A stretch of DNA of 64,000 nt from JANNMJ01 sp031425525 (GCA_031425525.1 JANPJM010000058.1:94008-158007); one strand, 5' to 3'; positions 1 through 8,902 are shown, counted from the first letter of the stretch. Made by a program: numbers and translations. The notes: generated by a model not told the origin, from the letters alone.

Positions 1-2
1 GT

Positions 3-1979
3 GGGCTGGCCCAGCCCGCCGTGGCGTTTGAATCCGCCGCCGCCGATGTCAAGGCGATAACCGGCGCCACGGCCCAGCAAATGGCGTTGATGGAACGGGC
101 CGCAAAGGGGGTTTCCCTGGAAATGGGCGGTGCAGCGGCGGGCCACCTGACCACCTACAAAACCCTGCTCAGTGAGCTGGGGCCGAAGCTGGCTCAGCAG
201 CCCGCCGCGCTCACCAGCATGGGCCGGTCAGTCGCTATCCTGAGCAAGTCCATGGGGGGCGATACGGTGGGCGCGGTGTCGGCGCTCACCACCGGCCTGC
301 AACAGTTTCGGGTGAACCTGACCAACCCCACCAGTGCGGCCCAGGCCATGACGTTTCAAATGAACGTTCTGGCAGCGGCGGCGAACGCGGGCGCGGCCGA
401 AGTGCCCCAGATTGCTGCTGCCTTGAAAGTGGCGGGCGTATCAGCCAGCGGTGCGCGGGTGAGCTTCGTGGAAACGAACGCGGCGATTCAGGTGCTGGCC
501 CAGGGCGGCATCAAAGGGGCCGAAGCGGGCACGGCCCTGCGGAACGTGCTGGCGAAGCTGGGCGAAGGGCGGTTCCTGCCGAAGGACGTGCAGGACGGCC
601 TGAAAGCGGCCGGGGTCGATATTGCCCGGCTCAGCGATAAGACGCTACCCTTTGCCGACCGCTTGCGCGCGCTAAGTCGGATTCAGGGTGACACGGCGTT
701 GGTGACGAAGATGTTTGGCGCGGAAAACCAAAACGCGGCAGCGGTGCTGTTGCGGGGCATTCCAGACCTACAAGGCTACGAACGCGCCATTACGGGCACC
801 AACGCGGCCGTAGACGCGGCGGGCATTCTGATGAATACCCACGCGAGCCGGTCGGAACGGATGCGCGCCCAGTGGGAAGCCGGGGCAATGGCGGCCTGGA
901 AGTACGTAGAGCCCTACGGCCCGATGATTCAGGGCGCGAGCCACATGGGGCTGCTGCTCACCCAGCTCAGCCCCGTGGTGGCGTTGGCGGGCGCTGGCCT
1001 GGCAACTGCTGCCACGCGCACCTGGGGCTTTGTGGCAGCCCAACAGGGCGGGCTGGTGTCGGCGCTTCGCTTCGCGGGCGGGCTGGCCGTGGCCGGGGTG
1101 CAGGGCGTTGGCACCTTTACGCTTCGCATTGCCCAGGCCGTGCTGGGGCTGGGTACGTTCGGGGCCACGGTGCGGCTGCAAGCGGCCTTGGCCCTGGGCG
1201 CGTTGCAGGCGCGGCTGGCGAGCTTCAGCTTTCAGAGCTTCGTGAGCGGACTGTGGGCCAGCAGCGGCGCGGCGCTTCGGGCGGGCGCGGCCTGGCTGTG
1301 GGCCGGGGTGACGGGACTGCCGGCAATGGTGGCCGGCTTTGCCCGCGCCACCATTGCCCAGTGGGCGCTGAACACGGCCATGAGTGCCAACCCTATCGGC
1401 GCGATTGTGCTCGGGATTATGGCACTGGGCACGGCCGTTTACCTGGTGATAAAGCACTGGGATACGGTCAAAGGCTGGCTGGTGAATCTGGGCAAGTTCG
1501 TGCTGAAATTCAACCCCTTTGCCCTGCTATTGGAAGGCGCAAAGGCGCTGTTTCCGGGCTTTGACGGCTGGCTGAACACGTTCTGGCAGAAGATCAGCGG
1601 GTTCCTGCGCACGATGCTGGGCGGTATCAAATCCATCTGGGATAAGGTGGCGCCGTACCTGGGAGTCGGCACGATGAAGCTGCCCAACCTGACGGCCGGC
1701 CTATTAGCCGGTAGTGAGGGCGCCGGGAACGGAATGGGAAGCGGCGGGCCGAATGCAGGGCGGGCAGACTTAAATGCCGCCGTGCGCGGAGGATTGGAAG
1801 GGGTGAGCGGCGGCGGCACCAAGCAAACTACTTTCAACATTCATATCGCCAAGTTTCAGGACAAAACCGAAATCCACACCACGACCCTTCAGGGTGGGGT
1901 GAATGATGCTCTTGAAATCCTGGAAGAAGGCTTTTTGCGAATGCTGAACGGGGTGCAGCAGCTGGCCCCGGTTCACTAA
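3..1979 (+). CDS. Phage tail tape measure protein, TP901-like (5' end outside window)
   Basis: The frame is open to the left edge, so the true start lies outside; the GTG at 21 is only an internal codon. The visible 658 residues are Ala/Gly-rich and helical. The first 270 resemble the TP901 tape measure core, which sets tail length and is ejected into the host membrane in siphophages and myophages. Hydrophobic stretches around nt 930-1460, including NPIGAIVLGIMALGTAVYLV, fit the membrane segments usual in this family. A Gly-rich linker and short beta-rich tail follow. This is the last recognisable virion gene before the tRNA fragment at 3372, so it probably marks the right part of a prophage or a tail-derived element. 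Confidence 0.85.
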   Translation, partial: GLAQPAVAFESAAADVKAITGATAQQMALMERAAKGVSLEMGGAAAGHLTTYKTLLSELGPKLAQQPAALTSMGRSVAILSKSMGGDTVGAVSALTTGLQQFRVNLTNPTSAAQAMTFQMNVLAAAANAGAAEVPQIAAALKVAGVSASGARVSFVETNAAIQVLAQGGIKGAEAGTALRNVLAKLGEGRFLPKDVQDGLKAAGVDIARLSDKTLPFADRLRALSRIQGDTALVTKMFGAENQNAAAVLLRGIPDLQGYERAITGTNAAVDAAGILMNTHASRSERMRAQWEAGAMAAWKYVEPYGPMIQGASHMGLLLTQLSPVVALAGAGLATAATRTWGFVAAQQGGLVSALRFAGGLAVAGVQGVGTFTLRIAQAVLGLGTFGATVRLQAALALGALQARLASFSFQSFVSGLWASSGAALRAGAAWLWAGVTGLPAMVAGFARATIAQWALNTAMSANPIGAIVLGIMALGTAVYLVIKHWDTVKGWLVNLGKFVLKFNPFALLLEGAKALFPGFDGWLNTFWQKISGFLRTMLGGIKSIWDKVAPYLGVGTMKLPNLTAGLLAGSEGAGNGMGSGGPNAGRADLNAAVRGGLEGVSGGGTKQTTFNIHIAKFQDKTEIHTTTLQGGVNDALEILEEGFLRMLNGVQQLAPVH

Positions 1980-2037
1980 CACCTTACCGCCCCGGCCGGT
2001 CCCCAGGGGCCGGCCGGGTGCATTTTCTACCTATCTG

Positions 2038-2460
2038 ATGCACGAAGTACTGCCCTTCATTATTGCCATTAAAGGGCGCCCCGGCCTCTACCAGCTGGTG
2101 AAGCCGGTGGGCGCGGGTGTTCTGGTAGAACGCCTAGGCGAACGCGCGCCCCGGTTCGTGATTGCCAAGCAGCAGCCGGTGACGCCATTAGACACAGTGA
2201 CGCTGCCCGTAGCCGGTGGGGGCGTGATGCTCCTAGCGGACGTACTGGCTGCGCTCTATGCTCAGCACGGCCCCCAGCTGCCCGTGGGTGCCACCGCTGC
2301 CCCGGCTGAGCTGCGGGCACTGCTGTGCGCGGCCGTGCCGACCTGCGACCCCGAACGGGTATTGCTGGGGGCGTTGCAGAAGCTGGTGAGCTGGTACCCG
2401 TTGCTGGCTGACTACCTGGTGCAGACCCAGCCCCCTCTATCCCCTAAGCAGCCCCAGTAG
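2038..2460 (+). CDS. DUF5606-like protein
   Basis: 140 residues. The opening (IIAIKGRPGLYQLVKP) and the later stretch DPERVLLGALQKLVSWYPLL match the pattern of DUF5606, a small Bacteroidota family of unknown function. The family usually begins with a phrase about GKPGLFKL and ends with a DRVY..DIKKVISWYN-like block. It is normally a housekeeping-context gene, so a copy 58 bp after a tail tape measure gene is odd; it may be cargo of the prophage or a host gene at its border. The C-terminal 15 residues are Pro/Gln-rich and divergent. The family call rests on recall of the pattern, not on a search. Confidence 0.7.
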   Translation: MHEVLPFIIAIKGRPGLYQLVKPVGAGVLVERLGERAPRFVIAKQQPVTPLDTVTLPVAGGGVMLLADVLAALYAQHGPQLPVGATAAPAELRALLCAAVPTCDPERVLLGALQKLVSWYPLLADYLVQTQPPLSPKQPQ

Positions 2461-2503
2461 CGGACGTAGAAGCTGCCTTACCTTAGGGGCCAAACCTACA
2501 GCG

Positions 2504-3001
2504 ATGGATTTAGCCCTTACCCCAGAAGTCGAAGCGCATATGGAAGCGGCAGTGTATGCTGCTTACAATCCGGATTCGCCGGATGCCTTTTACCAACTTT
2601 CCCCAGCGTACTTACAAGCGTACTACCGCCGTGCCTACTTCGCGCTAAGGAATAGCGTCTGCGATGCGAACGCGGGCGAGATTCAACAGCTAGCCCATTC
2701 AATTTGGCAGGCACTGCGACCATACGCCCGTAAAGCCGGCAATGAGGCGCGCTTAGCAAATGTGATAGTAACGGAATGGCGCGGCCCTGGGCCAGACGGC
2801 CCGGCGCTGACCATTTACCTACCGGCTGATAACTTCCTGAAGCTACCCAGTGGGGTAGTAGCTTCTTACTTGCTAAACGTCAAAGCAGAAAGGTCTGAGT
2901 TTTCACCAGACGGTGAGCTAGTAGATGCAGTAAAGCTGTCGCCGGGCTTTCCCAAACAGGAAGCGACCCGTTTAGGCATGAAATGCTTAGTAGCGTCTTA
3001 G
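2504..3001 (+). CDS. Hypothetical protein, 165 aa
   Basis: I do not recognise the family. The protein starts 43 bp after the DUF5606-like gene on the same strand. It has a predicted helical N-terminal half with many aromatic residues (FYQLSPAYLQAYYRRAYFAL), then a shorter beta-type half. No signal peptide or membrane segment is visible. Codon use is less GC-rich than that of the tape measure gene. Position between tail genes and the putative attachment site suggests prophage cargo, but no function can be given. Confidence 0.6.
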   Translation: MDLALTPEVEAHMEAAVYAAYNPDSPDAFYQLSPAYLQAYYRRAYFALRNSVCDANAGEIQQLAHSIWQALRPYARKAGNEARLANVIVTEWRGPGPDGPALTIYLPADNFLKLPSGVVASYLLNVKAERSEFSPDGELVDAVKLSPGFPKQEATRLGMKCLVAS

Positions 3002-3134
3002 ATCAGCAGCTGGTAAAGGGCTGCTGGGGGCGTTAGGCTACTAGGAAAAGTGCAAGCCTGCCCAGTCAGTGAATAAAGGCCGTTGAATAGCCTTTTAAAC
3101 GATAAATGACCGCTGTTCAAGTGGTGGGCTGACC

Positions 3135-3173
3135 GACATTTTGTTTTGCCGGCCGTGACATTTTGTTTTGCCG
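3135..3173. repeat. Two direct copies of a 17-bp repeat
   Basis: GACATTTTGTTTTGCCG occurs at 3135-3151 and again at 3157-3173, 22 bp apart. It lies in the gene-free spacer (3002-3636) between the prophage-like genes and the tRNA fragment. Multiple terminal direct repeats of this kind are seen at ends of IS21-type elements and at integrase arm sites; which applies here cannot be decided. Confidence 0.7.
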
Positions 3174-3223
3174 ACTACACTACCGTGGCTCTTCCCTCCT
3201 TGTGTTCGGTCGTTTTGCTCATT

Positions 3224-3259
3224 GTGTAAACCAACCGCGGTTTACACGCTGGTTTACAC
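3224..3259. promoter_or_regulatory. Three GTGTAAACC half-sites (operator or integrase arm-like)
   Basis: GTGTAAACC at 3224-3232 faces GGTTTACAC at 3239-3247, a perfect 9-bp inverted repeat with a 6-bp gap. A third copy GGTTTACAC lies at 3251-3259. The grouping near a putative attachment site suggests binding sites for a dimeric regulator or a recombinase. No matching regulator gene is in the window. Confidence 0.45.
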
Positions 3260-3304
3260 AAACGTAAGAAAGGAAGAGATAACGGCAATCACCGCCAATG
3301 AGTG

Positions 3305-3337
3305 AAACCGCCTTAACGATGCCGTAAGGCGGTTTTT
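3305..3337 (+). terminator. Hairpin terminator before the tRNA fragment
   Basis: An 11-bp perfect stem (AAACCGCCTTA with TAAGGCGGTTT, 9-nt loop) runs into TTTTT. It has the form of a rho-independent terminator on the plus strand and would end transcripts from the prophage-like genes. Confidence 0.7.
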
Positions 3338-3371
3338 GATAAGCAACAATAAGTCTCAAACACCTACCATC

Positions 3372-3420
3372 CCCTGCTTCCCAAGCTGAGGGTCGCGAGT
3401 TCGAATCTCGTTTCCCGCTC
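3372..3420 (+). other. 3' fragment of tRNA-Gly(CCC), probable attachment site
   Basis: From about 3375 the sequence reads as the 3' half of a tRNA: anticodon loop TTCCCAA (CCC, glycine), 3' anticodon stem GCTGA, T arm CGAGTTCGAATCTCG, and acceptor TTCCCGC. The 5' half is missing: the preceding bases do not form a D arm, and CCTGC to the left does not pair properly with GCTGA. A 3' tRNA fragment next to phage genes is the usual trace of integrase-mediated insertion into a tRNA gene. The intact tRNA should lie at the far left end of the element, outside the window. Confidence 0.7.
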
Positions 3421-3426
3421 GTTTAG

Positions 3427-3469
3427 AATCAGCCACCTCGCCGCAAGGCGGGGTGGCTGATTTGTTTTT
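3427..3469 (+). terminator. Strong hairpin after the tRNA fragment
   Basis: A 16-bp stem (AATCAGCCACCTCGCC paired with its complement, GCAA loop, one G-U pair) at 3427-3462, followed by a T-rich stretch. It is probably the native terminator of the tRNA-Gly transcript, carried with the 3' fragment. The rest of 3470-3636 shows no gene. Confidence 0.75.
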
Positions 3470-3636
3470 GGTGCCTACGACGGTGCTTACAAGTGTCGCG
3501 CATGTGAGCCTAAAAATTATTCCCCGTTGGCTACTTACCGCTTTAGGCGGCAACTGCTTCGACTAATTTAGCCGGCTGACGGCTGGTTGAGGTGGTTGGC
3601 GTACTTTCAGGTTTAATTCAAATCGCAGCAGCTACG

Positions 3637-6222
3637 ATGGCCGCCAAAGAAGCGCAGGCGCGCATCAGAATCAACAAGTTGCTGGAAGAAGCCGGCTGGC
3701 GCTTCTTCGATGGGCCGATGGGTCGGGCCAACATCGCGCTGGAACACGGGACGAAGCTGACCCGCGCGGCGTTGGATGCCTTCGGCAACGACTTTGAGCA
3801 CGTTGGGCACGAAGGGCGCGGCTACGTCGATTTTCTGCTGCTCGACGAACGAGGCGCGCCGCTGGTGGTACTCGAAGCCAAGGCTGGGCACAAAGACCCC
3901 CTAATTGGGAAGGAGCAGGCGCGCACCTACGCCCAAAGCCTGCATTGCCGGTTCGTGCTGCTCTCGAACGGGACGCTGCATTATTTCTGGGATTTGACCC
4001 AAGGCAATCCGACCGTTATTGGCTCTTTCCCGACGCCGGTTTCCATCGGCGCTTACGGGCAGTTTCAGCCTAGCCCGGCGAAGCTGACGGCGGCAACAAT
4101 CGGGGCCAATTACATCGCGCAGTCGCAACGGCCCGACTTCGACCAGGAAGCGGGGTACACCGTAGCGGCCGAGCGACCGGCTTTTCTCGAAAAGCACGGC
4201 CTACGCCTGCTGCGCCCGTACCAGGTACAGGCCGTCCACCGGCTGCAGGCGGTGGTGCGCGACGAGCAGAAGACGCGTTTTCTGTTCGAGATGGCGACCG
4301 GCACCGGCAAGACCCTCACGGCCGCCGCCGTCATCAAGCTGTTTTTGCAAACGGGCAACGCGCGCCGGGTGCTGTTTCTGGTGGATCGGCTGGAGTTGGA
4401 AGAGCAGGCGCGCAAGGATTTTGAGCGCTACCTCAAGCTCGACTACCAAACGGTGGTTTACAAGGAAAAGCGCGACGACTGGCGTCAGGCCGACATTGTA
4501 GTCACGACGGTGCAGTCGCTGCTGTTCAACGGGGCGTACCGGCGGCGCTTCTCCCCCACCGATTTCGATCTGGTGATTTCCGACGAAGCCCACCGCTCCA
4601 TCGGCGGCAACGCGCGGGCCGTGTTCGAGTACTTCGTGGGCTATAAGCTGGGGCTGACGGCCACGCCGAAAGACTACCTGCACCGGGTTGACCGGGCCGA
4701 CCTGTCGGACCGCGACCCGCGCCAGATGGAGCGCAGGTTGCTGCTCGATACGTACCGCACGTTCGGGTGCGAGTCGGGGCAGCCCACGTTTCGGTACTCG
4801 TTGCTCGATGGGGTGCGCGATCAAGTACTGGTCAATCCGCTGGTGGTGGACGCCCGCACCGACATCACCACCGAGCTGCTCTCCGAAGCAGGCTACGCCG
4901 GGCTGGTGCCGGCCGCCGAAGCGGAAGACGCCGACGGCGAAGAGGTCGAAGCCGAAGCCACCTTCCGGCAGCGCGATTTCGAGAAGAAGTTTTTTTCGGA
5001 GGCCACCAATTGGCTGTTCGTGCAAACGCTGCTCGATAAGGCCCTGCTCGACCCCGTGAGCGGCGAAATGGGCAAGACCATCGTCTTCGCCGTGAGTCAG
5101 CACCACGCCGGCAAGCTCACGCAGTTGCTCAATGCGGCGGCCGACGCGCGCTGGCCCGGCCGCTACCAGTCCGATTTCGCGGTGCAGGTGACGTCGCTGG
5201 TGCCCGCGGCGCAGCAGTTCACTATCAACTTCCGCAACAATAACCTGCTCGGCAAGGGCAACTTCTCGCCCGACTATGCCACCAGCAAAGCCCGCGTGTG
5301 CGTGACCGTGGGGATGATGACCACCGGCTACGACTGCCCCGACCTGCTCAATCTGGCGCTGATGCGGCCAGTGTTCTCGCCCTCCGATTTCGTGCAGATC
5401 AAGGGGCGCGGCACCCGGCGGCACAGCTTTCTGACGGAGCTGCAAGACGTTCGCCTCAAAGAAGAGCTGACCGAGACGCGCGGCGCCGACGCCTTCCAGA
5501 AGCAGCGCTTCAAGCTCTTCGACTTCTTCGCCACCTGCGAGTACTTCGAGGAACACTTCGACTACGACGAGATAGCGCACCTGCCGCGCCCCGGCGCGGG
5601 CACCAGCACCGGCGGCGACGGGCCACCTGCCACCCGCACCGACTTCTACGAGCACGCCGGCCCCGACCAGATGGCCACGATGCAGGAAGAAGCCATCGGG
5701 CTGGAGGGAATGAAGATCGACCGCAAGCTTTTCGAGCGGTTCGAGACGAAAGTGCAGGCCGACGACGCGATCCGGCTGGCGGTGGAAGCCGGCTCCTGGG
5801 ATGCGGCCAGCGACCGCCTGCTGCGCGAGTTCTTCAACAAGCCCACCGAGTTCGTGACGCTCGACAAGCTGCGCCGGGCCGTGGGGCTGGACCGCCGCCT
5901 GACCGTGCGCGAATTCCTCGAAAAAGCCTTCGGTTACATCGACCACTTTCCGCTGCGCGAAGAGCTGCTCGATGATGCCTTCGCCGAGTTCATCACCACC
6001 TTCCAGCCCCCCGAAACCACCGCGCTCGAAGCGATGCGCTACTTCTTCAGCGCCTACATCACCGACGGCCAGTTGCGCGACATTCTCAGCCGCCGCGAGC
6101 TGACGACGCTCAACACCAACCCCGGCTTCACGATGGCCGACTACAAGGCCGTGCCGCCCACGTGGCGCACCCTCATCCCGGAGTACGTGAAGGATTACGT
6201 GCCCCTCAACCGCTTTCTGTAA
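3637..6222 (+). CDS. hsdR: Type I restriction enzyme, R subunit (HsdR)
   Basis: 861 residues from ATG 3637; an upstream GTG at 3592 in the same frame lacks family similarity. The N-terminal nuclease fold shows D65 and E80-A-K82 (YVDFLLLDE..VVLEAKAG). The helicase core follows with Walker A MATGTGKT (about 220-226), DEAH (316-319) and the late motif RGTRR. The C-terminal part fits the EcoEI-type HsdR helical domain. The enzyme translocates and cuts DNA lacking host methylation, in complex with the M and S functions encoded by the next gene. The gene lies just outside the prophage attachment fragment, a common place for defence genes. Confidence 0.95.
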   Translation: MAAKEAQARIRINKLLEEAGWRFFDGPMGRANIALEHGTKLTRAALDAFGNDFEHVGHEGRGYVDFLLLDERGAPLVVLEAKAGHKDPLIGKEQARTYAQSLHCRFVLLSNGTLHYFWDLTQGNPTVIGSFPTPVSIGAYGQFQPSPAKLTAATIGANYIAQSQRPDFDQEAGYTVAAERPAFLEKHGLRLLRPYQVQAVHRLQAVVRDEQKTRFLFEMATGTGKTLTAAAVIKLFLQTGNARRVLFLVDRLELEEQARKDFERYLKLDYQTVVYKEKRDDWRQADIVVTTVQSLLFNGAYRRRFSPTDFDLVISDEAHRSIGGNARAVFEYFVGYKLGLTATPKDYLHRVDRADLSDRDPRQMERRLLLDTYRTFGCESGQPTFRYSLLDGVRDQVLVNPLVVDARTDITTELLSEAGYAGLVPAAEAEDADGEEVEAEATFRQRDFEKKFFSEATNWLFVQTLLDKALLDPVSGEMGKTIVFAVSQHHAGKLTQLLNAAADARWPGRYQSDFAVQVTSLVPAAQQFTINFRNNNLLGKGNFSPDYATSKARVCVTVGMMTTGYDCPDLLNLALMRPVFSPSDFVQIKGRGTRRHSFLTELQDVRLKEELTETRGADAFQKQRFKLFDFFATCEYFEEHFDYDEIAHLPRPGAGTSTGGDGPPATRTDFYEHAGPDQMATMQEEAIGLEGMKIDRKLFERFETKVQADDAIRLAVEAGSWDAASDRLLREFFNKPTEFVTLDKLRRAVGLDRRLTVREFLEKAFGYIDHFPLREELLDDAFAEFITTFQPPETTALEAMRYFFSAYITDGQLRDILSRRELTTLNTNPGFTMADYKAVPPTWRTLIPEYVKDYVPLNRFL

Positions 6223-6230
6223 CCGCGCCG

Positions 6231-6377
6231 GCCGATTTCATTCGTAGCGTCCTCCCGGCTGGCGAGGACGCCAATAGGCGTCCCTACATTCACGCCTTCT
6301 CCAGCCGATTTCATTCGTAGGCGTCCTCCCGGCTGGCGAGGACGCCAATAGGCGTCCCTACATTCACGCCTTCTCCA
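6231..6377. repeat. Tandem duplication (73 + 74 bp) between hsdR and hsdM
   Basis: 6231-6303 is repeated at 6304-6377 with a single extra G in the second copy. Each copy contains a GC-rich inverted repeat (GGCGTCCTC pairing with GAGGACGCC). The duplication sits in the short gap between hsdR and the methylase gene, so it could form mRNA hairpins that modulate downstream expression. Near identity shows it is recent or kept by conversion. Confidence 0.9.
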
Positions 6378-6388
6378 GTCTCCCCGTT

Positions 6389-8902
6389 ATGCTCGATTCC
6401 GAAACCAAGCGCCGCATCGATGCCTGCCGCGATATTCTGGTGGGCAAGGTGCCCGACCCCAAGTCGCAGGTCGAACAGATCACCCTCGCCCTCATCTATA
6501 AATTTATGGATGATATGGACGCTGAGGCCGAAGAGCTGGGCGGCAAGCGGGCCTTTTTCGCGGGGCCGTACGCGCAGTACGCGTGGCGCCAATTGTTGCT
6601 GCCAGGCATAGGCGGCCAGAAAATGCTGAACCTCTACGCCGAGGCGCTCGACAAGCTCGACCAGAACCCTGGCATTCCGGGGCTGTTCCGCGACATTTTC
6701 AAGAACGCCTACCTCCCCTACCGCGACCCCGAAACCCTGCGCGCGTTCCTGCGCCAGATCGATGGCTTTAGCTATGACCACTCCGAGCGCCTCGGCGATG
6801 CCTTCGAGTACCTGCTGCAGGTGCTCGGCTCGCAGGGCGACGCCGGGCAGTTCCGCACCCCGCGCCACATCATCGACTTTATGGTGGCCGTGGTAGACCC
6901 GCACAAGAGCGAGCGCATCCTCGACCCCGCCTGCGGCACGGCGGGCTTTCTGATCTCGGCCTACAAGCACATCCTGCACGCCAATAAAAAAACCCGCCCC
7001 GGCGACCAACTCAAAACCGCCGAGCAAAAGACGCTCATCGCCAACTTCTCCGGCTATGACATCTCGCCCGATATGGTGCGGCTCTCGCGGGTGAACCTGT
7101 ACCTGCACGGCTTCCCCGACCCGCACATCTTCGAGTACGACACCCTCACGAGCGAAGAACGCTGGCAGGACCGCTACGACGTGATCCTGGCGAACCCGCC
7201 GTTTATGTCGCCGAAGGGTGGCATCCGGCCGCACAAGCGGTTTTCGGTGCCCTCGAACCGCTCGGAGGTGCTGTTTCTCGATTACATCTACGACCACCTC
7301 ACCACCCACGGCCGCGCCGCCGTGGTGGTGCCGGAGGGCGTCATCTTCCAGAGCGGCACGGCGTACAAGACACTCCGCAAGCTGCTGGTGGAGAAGGCGC
7401 TGGTGGCGGTGGTAAGCTTGCCGGCGGGGGTGTTCAACCCCTACAGCGGCGTCAAGACCTCCATTCTGTTCCTTGACCGCGACCGTGCCGCCCGCACCGA
7501 TTCGGTCGCGTTCGTCAAAATCACCAATGACGGCTACGCCCTCAATGCCCAGCGCCGCGAAGGTGGCCCCAACGACCTGCCCGCCGCCCAACAGCAGCTC
7601 AAAGCCTACTTCAAGACCCTCGATGCCGGCAAGCTGCCGCTGGATACCGCCGCGCCCAACTTCCAGCTCGTGGCGAAAACGGCGATTGGGGAAAACGGGG
7701 AGTGGAACCTGAGCGGAGAGCGGTATGGATTGAGTAAAGTCGTGTCGTTCGAGTATCCAATGGTAGAGATTGGCGACGTAGTTGAAATATTAGACCGTTA
7801 TCGAAGACCAATAACTTCGCACGATCGAGTTGCAGGGCCATACCCTTACTATGGAGCAACAGGAATCGTTGATCACGTGTCTGAATACTTATTTGATGAG
7901 CCTTTGGTGCTCGTTGGTGAAGATGGCGCAAAGTGGGGAATTGGCGACAAAACTGCCTTCGCGATCAGTGGCAAAACTTGGGTCAATAACCACGCTCACG
8001 TTTTGAGGCCGCTACGTGATCAACTTCTGGACACCTATTTCATTGAGGTCATCAATCAGATGGATTTAGCGCCTTACATCACAGGCGTAACAGTACCTAA
8101 GCTGAATCAGGAAAAGCTCCGCTCAATTGAAATCCCCCTCCCTCCGCTCGAAGTGCAGCGAGAAATCGTGGCGGAAATCGACGCCTACCAGCAGGTTATT
8201 GCCGGCGCGCGGCAGGTTCTGGAACAGTATCAGCCCCGCATTCCCATTGACCCAGCGTGGCCGGTGGTGGAGATTGGCGAAGTCACCAATCTGATTAATG
8301 GACGCGCATTCAATGCTGATGATTGGCAGCCTGCTGAGTCTGGTGGCTATCCCATAATTCGTATTCAGAACCTGAATAACGAAGCAGCTTCTTTTAACTA
8401 CTATGTAGGTGAGGTAAACCCAAAACATCAGGTTGAGCCGGGCACTTTGCTATTTTCTTGGTCTGGCTCCCGTGGCACTTCCTTCGGTCCTCATATTTGG
8501 CGAAGAAATCAAACAGGAGTACTTAATCAACACATCTTTAAGGTTGAGCACGGTTCAAATTACGACCGTCTTTTTCTGTATTTTATCTTAAAGAGTGTCG
8601 TCGAAGAAGTGGAAGACAAGCTGCACGGCGGCGTTGGTCTTGTACACATTACCAAGGGTAACTTGGAAAGCATCAAAATCCCCCTCCCCCCCCTCCCCAT
8701 CCAGCAAGCCATCGTCGCCGAGATTGAAGCCGAGCAGCGGCTGGTCGCCGCCAACCGCGAGCTGATCGAGCGGATGGAAGCGCGGGTACGGGCCGCCATC
8801 GGGCGGGTGTGGGGCGCGGCGGTTCCGGTGGTAGCGCCTGAAGCGGCCCCGGCCCCGCTGCGGCGCGCCGCGCCGCAGCGGGTGGCCGCCGCTGCGCGGT
8901 AA
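6389..8902 (+). CDS. hsdM: Type I DNA methyltransferase-specificity fusion (HsdM-HsdS)
   Basis: 837 residues. 1-450 is the HsdM adenine methylase: helical N domain, S-adenosylmethionine motif DPACGTAGF (179-187) and catalytic NPPF (269-272). From about 455 two HsdS-like target recognition domains follow, each ending in a conserved helix (IPLPPLEVQREIVAEIDAY and IPLPPLPIQQAIVAEIEAE). Normally M and S are separate genes; here no separate hsdS is present, so the fusion supplies both. The two recognition domains (about nt 7740-8150 and 8270-8660) are visibly more AT-rich than the methylase part, as expected where specificity modules are exchanged. The C-terminal 25 residues are an Ala/Pro/Arg-rich tail. 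Confidence 0.93.
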   Translation: MLDSETKRRIDACRDILVGKVPDPKSQVEQITLALIYKFMDDMDAEAEELGGKRAFFAGPYAQYAWRQLLLPGIGGQKMLNLYAEALDKLDQNPGIPGLFRDIFKNAYLPYRDPETLRAFLRQIDGFSYDHSERLGDAFEYLLQVLGSQGDAGQFRTPRHIIDFMVAVVDPHKSERILDPACGTAGFLISAYKHILHANKKTRPGDQLKTAEQKTLIANFSGYDISPDMVRLSRVNLYLHGFPDPHIFEYDTLTSEERWQDRYDVILANPPFMSPKGGIRPHKRFSVPSNRSEVLFLDYIYDHLTTHGRAAVVVPEGVIFQSGTAYKTLRKLLVEKALVAVVSLPAGVFNPYSGVKTSILFLDRDRAARTDSVAFVKITNDGYALNAQRREGGPNDLPAAQQQLKAYFKTLDAGKLPLDTAAPNFQLVAKTAIGENGEWNLSGERYGLSKVVSFEYPMVEIGDVVEILDRYRRPITSHDRVAGPYPYYGATGIVDHVSEYLFDEPLVLVGEDGAKWGIGDKTAFAISGKTWVNNHAHVLRPLRDQLLDTYFIEVINQMDLAPYITGVTVPKLNQEKLRSIEIPLPPLEVQREIVAEIDAYQQVIAGARQVLEQYQPRIPIDPAWPVVEIGEVTNLINGRAFNADDWQPAESGGYPIIRIQNLNNEAASFNYYVGEVNPKHQVEPGTLLFSWSGSRGTSFGPHIWRRNQTGVLNQHIFKVEHGSNYDRLFLYFILKSVVEEVEDKLHGGVGLVHITKGNLESIKIPLPPLPIQQAIVAEIEAEQRLVAANRELIERMEARVRAAIGRVWGAAVPVVAPEAAPAPLRRAAPQRVAAAAR

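Noticed and set aside
3372..3420. Functional tRNA gene
   Set aside because: The 5' acceptor strand and D arm are missing and the anticodon stem does not pair.
4201..5946. Long minus-strand open frame of 581 codons
   Set aside because: It is a shadow of hsdR in GC-rich DNA; the plus strand holds all helicase motifs.
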